From positions 1 to 5,651 of the forward strand of contig JASIJX010000450.1 of assembly GCA_030049955.1 (NCBI GenBank): 5,651 nt of DNA, in the 5' to 3' direction. Under the pieces are notes generated by a model, which was not told the origin of the DNA, did no database searches, and saw nothing but the letters and a program-made list of their open reading frames with translations. Source of the DNA: Acidobacteriaceae bacterium (GTDB lineage Bacteria > Acidobacteriota > Terriglobia > Terriglobales > Acidobacteriaceae). Position numbers and translations under genes: made by a program. Below are positions 1 to 4,937 of this stretch, piece after piece (positions within the stretch are counted from its first letter, which is position 1; each line of letters opens with the position of its first letter).

Positions 1-2
1 CG

Positions 3-440
3 ATCATGGGCATGCAGGATTCTCCGCAGGTCGCGCTGGCCTCACAGGGATCCGGCGCTCAGTCCGGCTTTGGCACCGGCATGGGTGGCGGAATCGGCAT
101 TGGCCATGGTTCCGGTAACGGCGTGGGCAGCGGCGGCGGCTATGGTGGCGGCGTCATGTCGGTGGGCGGCGGCGTCAGCGCGCCAGTCGTGATTCACCAG
201 GTTGAGGCGGAGTTCACCGAGGAAGCGCGCAAGGCCAATTACCAGGGTACGGTGTCGCTGCAGCTTGTCGTCGACCAGCAGGGCAATCCGCAGGACGTGC
301 GCGTGGTGCGCCACGCTGGCATGGGCCTCGACGAGAAAGCCATCGAAGCCGTGAAGCAGTACAAATTCCGTCCGGCCATGTACCAGGGCCATCCGGTTGC
401 GGTGCAGTTGGTCATCGACGTGGATTTCCGTCTGCACTAA
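3..440 (+). CDS. TonB C-terminal domain protein (energy transducer TonB family), 5' truncated by window
   Basis: The reading frame is open from the first complete codon (3) to TAA at 438-440, so the true start probably lies before the window; the ATG at 6 has no room for a visible ribosome binding site. About 146 residues are seen. The first ~57 are a glycine-rich linker (23 Gly in one 42-residue stretch), followed by GGGVSAP and a TonB_C-type domain over roughly the last 85 residues: EEARKANYQGTV, then a beta hairpin with D-x-x-G, GMGLDEKAIEAVKQ, FRPAM and a closing beta strand ending FRLH. TonB C-termini bind TonB boxes of outer-membrane receptors in the periplasm and pass on energy from ExbB/ExbD. 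In Acidobacteriota many such domains occur in stand-alone proteins, so a role in uptake is inferred only. The N-terminal membrane anchor is not in the window. A strong terminator follows 30 nt after the stop. Confidence 0.9.
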   Translation: MMGMQDSPQVALASQGSGAQSGFGTGMGGGIGIGHGSGNGVGSGGGYGGGVMSVGGGVSAPVVIHQVEAEFTEEARKANYQGTVSLQLVVDQQGNPQDVRVVRHAGMGLDEKAIEAVKQYKFRPAMYQGHPVAVQLVIDVDFRLH

Positions 441-469
441 TTGCAGGATCTGCGACAATTCAGGCAATG

Positions 470-498
470 AAAAGGGCGGAGCTACTCCGCCCTTTTTT
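470..498. terminator. Bidirectional intrinsic terminator between convergent genes
   Basis: A perfect 12-bp stem, AAAAGGGCGGAG (470-481) paired with CTCCGCCCTTTT (485-496), encloses a 3-nt loop CTA (482-484). On the plus strand a run of six T (493-498) follows the GC core, the classical form of a Rho-independent terminator for the TonB-like gene ending at 440. On the minus strand the A-run 470-473 reads as four T after the GC core, so it can also terminate the convergent gene at 482-832. The loop is exactly the stop codon (TAG) of that minus-strand gene. Confidence 0.9.
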
Positions 499-832
499 CT
501 ACCTCCTGATTCTTGATACTCCGGAGTTGCTTCACGGTCTGACGGGCGATCTGTAATGCGTGGATGTAGAAGGAGGCTCGGCGGGGGGTGATCTTGCCTT
601 CCGACCGCGCGGTGAGCACCTGGCCGATGGAGGCCTGGATCAAGGCCGGATTCTCGATGGCGGGCAGTTCGAGTAGAACTCTTGCAGGCGCCGTTCCTGA
701 GCTGGGAGCGATATCGCCGATGTGGATGTAGCAGCGGCTCCTGCCACGCAGGGCGGGCCAATAGCAGAGGTCGCCTGTGGCGCTGATCTGTTTACACCTC
801 TGGACCGGCTGACTATTGTTCAAGGCTTGCAT
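482..832 (-). CDS. Small C-x9-C-x10-C-x2-H putative zinc-finger protein, Acidobacteriota-type hypothetical
   Basis: This encodes 116 residues from ATG at 832 to TAG at 484-482. An in-frame TTG at 856 would add eight residues, but the ATG has a purine-rich Shine-Dalgarno (AGGGG, 844-840, 7 nt away) and is preferred. Seen in the protein: an N-terminal Cys/His module with C13, C23, C34 and H37 (spacing C-x9-C-x10-C-x2-H) and the phrase PALRGRSRCYIH, a Pro/Ala/Leu linker, then a predicted helical C-terminal half (about 58-110) with QASIGQVLTA, GKITPRRA and ALQIARQTVKQL. I recognise this layout as a small hypothetical family common in Acidobacteriota genomes; its function is not known to me. Three Cys and one His suggest a structural Zn site, but no activity can be assigned. 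The last codons and stop lie inside the terminator hairpin. It is convergent with the TonB-like gene and divergent from the ATP-grasp operon. Confidence 0.8.
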   Translation of the reverse strand: MQALNNSQPVQRCKQISATGDLCYWPALRGRSRCYIHIGDIAPSSGTAPARVLLELPAIENPALIQASIGQVLTARSEGKITPRRASFYIHALQIARQTVKQLRSIKNQEVEKRAE

Positions 833-839
833 ATCCCCA

Positions 840-844
840 CCCCT
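840..844 (-). promoter_or_regulatory. Ribosome binding site deciding the ATG start of the C3H protein
   Basis: Read on the minus strand, AGGGG (844-840) lies 7 nt before ATG at 832, with a second GGGG at 838-835. No comparable purine-rich site is placed before the alternative TTG at 856, so the shorter protein is favoured. Confidence 0.55.
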
Positions 845-845
845 T

Positions 846-858
846 TTTTGGTCCAAAA
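846..858. repeat. 13-bp perfect palindrome TTTTGG-T-CCAAAA, possible operator
   Basis: TTTTGG (846-851) and CCAAAA (853-858) form a perfect inverted repeat around a single T, just upstream of the ribosome binding site of the minus-strand C3H gene and overlapping the best -10-like hexamer. Its size and position fit an operator for a dimeric regulator, but a 13-bp inverted repeat in an AT-rich patch can also arise by chance. The 1-nt centre makes an RNA hairpin unlikely. Confidence 0.3.
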
Positions 859-885
859 TACTTAAAATCAGCTGTTTGACGGTAA
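855..885 (-). promoter_or_regulatory. Weak candidate promoter for the C3H gene
   Basis: On the minus strand TATTTT (860-855) resembles a -10 box and sits 22 nt before the ATG. The only -35-like element is TTACCG (885-880), with a long 19-bp spacer and three of six consensus bases. The surrounding 845-900 is clearly more AT-rich than the rest of the window, as expected for a promoter region, but the boxes themselves are poor. Confidence 0.2.
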
Positions 886-1213
886 ATTCGAGGTAATTAA
901 CGACTTACCTGCCGCCGGGTTGTTTTTTCACTGACGGACGATGGCACGAAGCGGCTGTTTTGCTGAGCTTTGAGGAGAGTGTGGCGGGAAGGATGGAAAT
1001 TATTGGCAATGTTGGCGGAAAAAATAAGTCGTGCTGTAACAGGGAGATGAGGACCGGGACGCGAAGATGGGGCTTGACTGAATCGCTCCAGCTCAGTTGG
1101 CGGAGGAAGCTGCGCGCTTTCCCAAGCCTCCAAGGCGAGAGCTGAGGCGCGGGCTCGCAAGGAGAAGGTCCGGTTTCTTGATGGCTCCCTGATACGCTGC
1201 GTGCTAAAAGCGA
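861..1213. other. Intergenic region without convincing gene between divergent units
   Basis: About 350 bp lie between the promoter area of the C3H gene and the candidate leader ORF before the ATP-grasp gene. Open frames here (for example 960-1145 plus and 897-1160 minus) start with rare codons or lack ribosome binding sites, and their translations are low in recognisable structure. The stretch 955-1180 is purine-rich on the plus strand. The promoter of the operon should lie here or just downstream, but I find no good -35/-10 pair; TTGATG at 1178-1183 lacks a matching -10. No tRNA-like or riboswitch-like fold is evident by eye. Confidence 0.5.
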
Positions 1214-1303
1214 ATGAACAGGGAACAGGCCGATGCTTCTTTTACCCGTGCAACGCGCGTGCGCTCTGAATCCGCAGTGAAGGAAGTTCTCCCCTGTCCA
1301 TGA
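1214..1303 (+). CDS. Candidate 29-codon leader ORF overlapping the ATP-grasp start (ATGA)
   Basis: ATG at 1214 follows an in-frame TAA at 1205 and opens 29 sense codons ending with TGA at 1301-1303, which overlaps the ATG of the ATP-grasp gene (1300) in the ATGA arrangement typical of translational coupling. The peptide begins [10 protein letters not shown] and ends KEVLPCP; it has no signal peptide, membrane segment or known motif. Only a weak AAAAG precedes its start. The downstream gene's own Shine-Dalgarno is rather far from its ATG, which would fit coupling. However, any ATG followed by A creates an overlapping TGA, and 29 open codons is unremarkable, so this may be chance. Confidence 0.22.
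   Translation: MNREQADASFTRATRVRSESAVKEVLPCP
1280..1286 (+). promoter_or_regulatory. Distant ribosome binding site of the ATP-grasp gene
   Basis: AAGGAAG (1280-1286) is the only purine-rich site near ATG 1300 and leaves a spacing of 13 nt, longer than the usual 5-9. An in-frame stop at 1267-1269 excludes an upstream start, so ATG 1300 is the first possible one. Confidence 0.5.
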
Positions 1304-2763
1304 GCGCCGGTTCCATCGCCGAGTTGGAGAGCCTTTTTGGCGACTATTCGCTTGACCATGCTTTCGACGAGATGCGCGAGCCGAACGGCGAACTGCGCGA
1401 GCACTACTCGGCGTTGGCCGAAACGCTGGCGCGGTTGCCCAAGGAAGAATTGCAGAGGCGCAAGCAGTCGGCCGACATTTCGTTTCTGACGCAGGGCATT
1501 ACCTTTACGGTCTACGGGCGAGATGAAGGTACGGAGCGCATCTTTCCCTACGATTTGTTACCGCGGCTGATTACCGCGCGCGAATGGGAGCAGATTGAGC
1601 GAGGGCTGACGCAGCGCATCACGGCACTAAATCATTTTCTGCGCGACATTTACTCCGAGGCGCGGATTTTGAACGAACACGTGGTACCGCAGGATCTGGT
1701 TTACAGCTGCAAGCAGTTCCGGCGGCAGATGCGCGGACTGCAGGTTCCGCGGAATGTGTATATCGCGGTGATTGGCTCGGACCTGCTGCGGCTGAATACA
1801 GGCGAGTTTGTCGTTCTCGAAGATAATCTGCGTGTGCCGAGCGGCGTGAGCTACATGCTTACCAACCGGCGCGTAATGAAACGGACCTTCCCGCAGCTCT
1901 TTCACAATTACGGCGTGCGGCCCATTGAGCGTTATCCACAGCTGCTGCTTTCGACGCTGCGCTCGCTCGCGCCTGAGGGCAGGCCGGAGCCGAATATCGT
2001 CCTGCTGACGCCGGGCGTGTTTAATTCGGCGTACTTTGAGCACACATTTCTGGCGCGCCAGATGGGCATTGACCTGGTAGAAGGCCGCGACCTGGTGACG
2101 CACGACAACATTGTCTACATGCGGACGACGGACGGGCTAAAGCGCGTGGATGTGATCTACAGGCGCGTCGATGACGACTTCAGCGATCCGCTGGTTTTTC
2201 GGTCGGATTCGATCCTGGGTTGCGCGGGACTCTTTAATGCCTATCGCGCGGGGAATGTCACGGTGACGAATGCATTTGGCACGGGGGTGGCAGACGACAA
2301 GGCGCTGTACGCGTATGTGCCGAAGATCATTCGCTACTACCTGGGCGAGGAGCCGATTCTGTCGAATGTCGAGACTTACCTGATGACGGAAGAGAAGGAA
2401 CGGAAGCACGTTCTCAAAAATCTGGACAAGCTGGTGGTGAAGGCGGTGGGCGAGAGCGGCGGGTATGGCATGCTGATCGGTCCTCACTCGACAGCGGCGC
2501 AGAGGGAGGAGTTTGCGCGGCGCATTGATGCGAATCCGCGGAACTATATCGCGCAGCCGACACTGGATTTTTCGAGAGCGCCGTGTTTGATCGGCGAACG
2601 GCTGGAGCCGCGGCATGTGGACCTGCGGCCCTACATCTTATTTGGCGACAAGGTGAACATCGTGCCTGGAGGATTGACGCGCGTGGCTCTGGAGAAGGGA
2701 TCGCTGGTAGTGAACTCCTCGCAGGGCGGAGGCAGCAAGGACACATGGGTATTGCAGGACTGA
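1300..2763 (+). CDS. Circularly permuted type 2 ATP-grasp protein (DUF404/DUF407 family)
   Basis: This 487-residue protein has the usual length for the COG2308 type, in which the ATP-grasp elements occur in permuted order. ATP-grasp enzymes join a carboxylate to an amine through an acyl-phosphate; the substrate of this family is not established. Seen in order: FDEM near residue 22; QGITFTVY (65-72); [11 protein letters not shown] (81-91); the acidic EDN motif with RVPSGVSY (174-185); [14 protein letters not shown] (235-248); [12 protein letters not shown] (283-294); [18 protein letters not shown] (324-341); the nucleotide-binding strand and glycine loop [17 protein letters not shown] (379-395), with K381 a likely ATP ligand; DLRPYILFG (441-449); GGLTRVAL (457-464); and [11 protein letters not shown] (473-483). 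All family hallmarks are intact, so it is probably active. It is cytoplasmic, with no signal peptide. It is the first gene of the operon: the alpha-E gene starts 40 bp after its stop. The start is fixed by a stop at 1267-1269 and by FDEM lying close to the N-terminus as in relatives I recall. Confidence 0.95.
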   Translation: MSAGSIAELESLFGDYSLDHAFDEMREPNGELREHYSALAETLARLPKEELQRRKQSADISFLTQGITFTVYGRDEGTERIFPYDLLPRLITAREWEQIERGLTQRITALNHFLRDIYSEARILNEHVVPQDLVYSCKQFRRQMRGLQVPRNVYIAVIGSDLLRLNTGEFVVLEDNLRVPSGVSYMLTNRRVMKRTFPQLFHNYGVRPIERYPQLLLSTLRSLAPEGRPEPNIVLLTPGVFNSAYFEHTFLARQMGIDLVEGRDLVTHDNIVYMRTTDGLKRVDVIYRRVDDDFSDPLVFRSDSILGCAGLFNAYRAGNVTVTNAFGTGVADDKALYAYVPKIIRYYLGEEPILSNVETYLMTEEKERKHVLKNLDKLVVKAVGESGGYGMLIGPHSTAAQREEFARRIDANPRNYIAQPTLDFSRAPCLIGERLEPRHVDLRPYILFGDKVNIVPGGLTRVALEKGSLVVNSSQGGGSKDTWVLQD

Positions 2764-2789
2764 GCGATCACTTAATAAACACGCAGTTC

Positions 2790-2795
2790 AGGAGG
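2790..2795 (+). promoter_or_regulatory. Strong ribosome binding site of the alpha-E gene
   Basis: A full AGGAGG at 2790-2795 stands 8 nt before ATG 2804. An out-of-frame ATG at 2796 lies directly after it and is too close to be used. The site is clearly stronger than that of the first gene of the operon. Confidence 0.85.
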
Positions 2796-2803
2796 ATGCA
2801 CGA

Positions 2804-3766
2804 ATGCTGAGCCGTGTTGCCGACAGCCTCTACTGGATGAGCCGCTACCTGGAGCGGGCGGAAAATACGGTGCGGCAGCTGGACGTGACGATGAACCTCA
2901 TGTTGGACCCGGGCGAGGCGACTGCGGAGACGCGCTGGCGGCGTTTTGTGGCGGCGCTGGGCAAACCGCCGGGCCTGGAGTGGAACGGCGATCTGGACGC
3001 CATGGCGCGCGGGCTGGTCTTTGACGCTTCGAATCACGCATCGGTGATTTACTGCGTGAACTGCGCGCGGGAGAATGCGCGGCAGGTGAGGGAAGAGATT
3101 TCGACCGAGCAGTGGCAAATGCTAAACCGGCTTTTTCATCATACGCATTCTCCGAGCACGCAACTGCAGGCGCGGGACAATCTGAGCGATGTGCTGGCCG
3201 GAGTGCAGGACGGCATCCACCTTTTCAGAGGCGTGAGCGACGCGACGATGATTCATGGGCAAGGATGGCAGTTCATCCGCCTGGCACGGTATCTTGAGCG
3301 CGCCTACGCCACAGCCACACTGTTGGAGGTATTTTATCCGGAGATTATGAGCCCTCCGGACCGGGGACAGTCCGGCTTCAAGTACCTGGAACAGGTGGGT
3401 TTGCTGCGCTGCTGTACCGCATTTGAAGCCTATTGTCAGGTGTACACCGCCGATATTACCGCCGACCGCATCCTTGAATTTCTGGTTCTCAACCGCGACT
3501 TCCCCCATGCTATCCGATATTGCGTGGACGCCACGTCGCAGGCGGTTGATGCGATTCAGCGCAGCGGCGGCCGGCGTCCACCGGAGGAACTGCGGGCAGT
3601 GATCGGGCGGCTGCACGCGATGCTGGGCTACACGACGGTGGGGGAAATTCTCACCGGCGATGCGACTGCGTTTCTGCACTCTATCCGTAAGCAGTGCATG
3701 GCGATTCACGAACAGATTTACCACCATTACGTGCATTACTCCATTCAGTTCGCGCTGACGGTGTAA
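2804..3766 (+). CDS. Alpha-E domain-containing protein (DUF403)
   Basis: This 320-residue, mostly helical protein covers the whole alpha-E (COG2307) family. The N-terminus MLSRVADSLYWMSRYLERAE is a family hallmark, followed by TVRQLDV, then SVIYCVNCARENARQVREEIS (80-100), then EFLVLNRDFPHAIRYC (225-240), and a C-terminal helix with IHEQIYHHYVHY. The core is repeated: RYLERA at 14-19 recurs at 162-167, each followed by a Thr/Leu-rich helix, which points to an internal duplication. No catalytic site is known. The family is almost always encoded beside circularly permuted ATP-grasp and transglutaminase genes and is predicted to be a partner or scaffold in amide-bond chemistry. Here it sits between them, 40 bp after the first and 17 bp before the next. 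It has no signal peptide, so it is likely cytoplasmic. Family assignment is firm; the role is inferred. Confidence 0.95.
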   Translation: MLSRVADSLYWMSRYLERAENTVRQLDVTMNLMLDPGEATAETRWRRFVAALGKPPGLEWNGDLDAMARGLVFDASNHASVIYCVNCARENARQVREEISTEQWQMLNRLFHHTHSPSTQLQARDNLSDVLAGVQDGIHLFRGVSDATMIHGQGWQFIRLARYLERAYATATLLEVFYPEIMSPPDRGQSGFKYLEQVGLLRCCTAFEAYCQVYTADITADRILEFLVLNRDFPHAIRYCVDATSQAVDAIQRSGGRRPPEELRAVIGRLHAMLGYTTVGEILTGDATAFLHSIRKQCMAIHEQIYHHYVHYSIQFALTV

Positions 3767-3771
3767 GTGGC

Positions 3772-3776
3772 AGGAG
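3772..3776 (+). promoter_or_regulatory. Ribosome binding site fixing the transglutaminase start
   Basis: AGGAG (3772-3776) stands 7 nt before ATG 3784. The same frame is open upstream to an ATG at 3694 inside the alpha-E gene, but that would add 30 residues without similarity to the family; MNFYSIRHLTRFRY is the normal beginning of this protein type. Confidence 0.85.
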
Positions 3777-3783
3777 AGCGAGC

Positions 3784-4767
3784 ATGAACTTTTATTCCAT
3801 CCGGCATTTGACACGCTTCCGCTACGCGCGGCCCATCGGTGAGAGCATCATGGAGTTGCGGATGCATCCGCGGTCGGATGCCTTGCAGCATTGCCTGGCT
3901 TTCTCACTTTCGGTCAGCCCGCGCTGCCGGGTGTTTACCTACCGCGATTATCTTGGCAACAACGTGCATCACTTTGACATTCCCGGCGATCATACGCAGC
4001 TCATTATTGTGGCGGAGTCTGTGGTGGAGCAGCAGGCAGCGCCGCAGGTGCCGGCATTTCTTGCTCCCGATGCATGGAAGGAACTGGATGAATTGGTCGA
4101 CAGCGGCGACTACTCGGAGATGTTGTTGCCCTCTACCTATGCGATGGGGTCTCCGGCGCTGCTTGAGCTTGCGGCCAGACTTGAAGTGAGGCGCCGCGAT
4201 GACCCCGCGATGCTGGTGCACGAGCTAAATCAGAGGCTCTTCGATTATTTTGAGTACGTGCCTAAGCACACGCGCGTGGACTCGCCGATTGACGAGGCGA
4301 TCCAGAGCCGCAAGGGCGTCTGCCAGGATTTCGCGCACACGATGATCGCGCTGCTCCGCCATGTGGGTATTCCCGCGCGGTATGTTTCCGGCTATTTGTA
4401 TCGCAGCCGCGAGGATCATGACCGTTCGACGCCCGATGCCACGCACGCCTGGGTGGACGCGTTGCTGCCGCATCTGGGCTGGGTTGGCTTTGATCCTACT
4501 AACAATCTCGTCGCTCATCACCGGCACATTCGCACAGCAGTGGGCCGCGATTATGCAGACGTGCCGCCAACGCGGGGAATTTTTCGCGGCAAGACGGAGA
4601 GCGATCTGTACGTGGCGGTGCATGTTGAAGCTGGTGAAAGGGCTCCCGCCCTCGATCGAAAGCTGCCCATACCGGAGGACTGGTCCGTACTAGTGGAGCG
4701 CGCACAGGAACCGGTGGCCCCGGTCATGCCAAATATTGAAATTCAGCAAATGCAACAACAACAGTAA
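3784..4767 (+). CDS. Transglutaminase-like cysteine peptidase family protein, operon third gene
   Basis: This 327-residue protein has the bacterial transglutaminase-like N-terminal domain (about 1-80: YSIRHLTRFRYARPI, ELRMHPR, DYLGNNVHHFDI) and a transglutaminase core (about 150-250). The catalytic triad is complete: C180 in GVCQDFAH, H221 in DATHAWVDA and D237 in GFDPTNN. GIPARYVSGYLY (195-206) and the post-core GRDYADVPPTRGIFRG (254-269) are typical. This fold catalyses amide-bond cleavage or acyl transfer through a thioester; in bacteria many members are predicted peptidases. No signal peptide is visible, so it probably acts in the cytoplasm on the same substrate as the ATP-grasp and alpha-E proteins. 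The last ~20 residues are not conserved in my recollection and end in a glutamine run (QQMQQQQ) coded by CAA/CAG triplets. The start is chosen by the AGGAG site and family N-terminus. Whether it cleaves or ligates cannot be read from sequence. Confidence 0.95.
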   Translation: MNFYSIRHLTRFRYARPIGESIMELRMHPRSDALQHCLAFSLSVSPRCRVFTYRDYLGNNVHHFDIPGDHTQLIIVAESVVEQQAAPQVPAFLAPDAWKELDELVDSGDYSEMLLPSTYAMGSPALLELAARLEVRRRDDPAMLVHELNQRLFDYFEYVPKHTRVDSPIDEAIQSRKGVCQDFAHTMIALLRHVGIPARYVSGYLYRSREDHDRSTPDATHAWVDALLPHLGWVGFDPTNNLVAHHRHIRTAVGRDYADVPPTRGIFRGKTESDLYVAVHVEAGERAPALDRKLPIPEDWSVLVERAQEPVAPVMPNIEIQQMQQQQ

Positions 4768-4937
4768 GGCCAAACGACGAATCTTTATGCAATTTCTGAC
4801 CTTCCCCTCTGCAGATTTGCGTCCCATTGGCGCAGAATTGCATCGGCATCAAATTGACGCCTTAGCTCCGCTTGTTGCTATGAGCTACTTACACTGTTGG
4901 CGCCGGTTAAAGCCAATCAACCCCAGACATCAAATGA
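4768..4937. other. Convergent intergenic region without a clear terminator
   Basis: This 170-bp stretch separates the ends of the operon and the GH1 gene. A 6-bp inverted repeat TAGCTC (4863-4868) / GAGCTA (4882-4887) with a 13-nt loop is the best hairpin, and no T-tract follows it in either direction. This contrasts with the strong terminator at 470-498. Ending may depend on Rho or on a site that I cannot recognise. Confidence 0.45.

Noticed and set aside
42..761. Long minus-strand open frame (239 codons) across the TonB-like gene and part of the C3H gene
   Set aside because: It is antisense to two well-supported genes and runs through the terminator; the product is a low-complexity His/Ala/Arg-rich shadow of GC-rich code.
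833..856. TTG start at 856 extending the C3H protein by eight residues
   Set aside because: The ATG at 832 has a well-spaced AGGGG site, and the 856 start would lie within the palindrome and putative promoter.
905..930. T-tract (923-928) after a GC-rich stretch as a terminator
   Set aside because: Only a 3-4 bp stem can be formed before it, and no plus-strand gene ends nearby.
960..1145. Plus-strand open frame of 61 codons starting with TTG
   Set aside because: It has a rare start codon and no family resemblance. An internal ATG at 993 with a preceding GGAAGG-like run is possible but the product has no coding character I can defend.
897..1160. Minus-strand open frame of 87 codons in the intergenic gap
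   Set aside because: No ribosome binding site and no recognisable domain; composition looks like random GC-rich translation.
1181..1192. Three-codon ORF (ATG GCT CCC TGA) after an AAGGAG site at 1159-1164
   Set aside because: It is too short to judge, and the spacing to the purine run is long; this is expected by chance.
3694..3783. Upstream extension of the transglutaminase gene into the alpha-E gene
   Set aside because: The frame is open only by overlap; the family N-terminus begins at 3784 behind a good ribosome binding site.
4863..4887. TAGCTC/GAGCTA inverted repeat as terminator of the operon
   Set aside because: Six base pairs with a 13-nt loop and no T-tract on either side is too weak.
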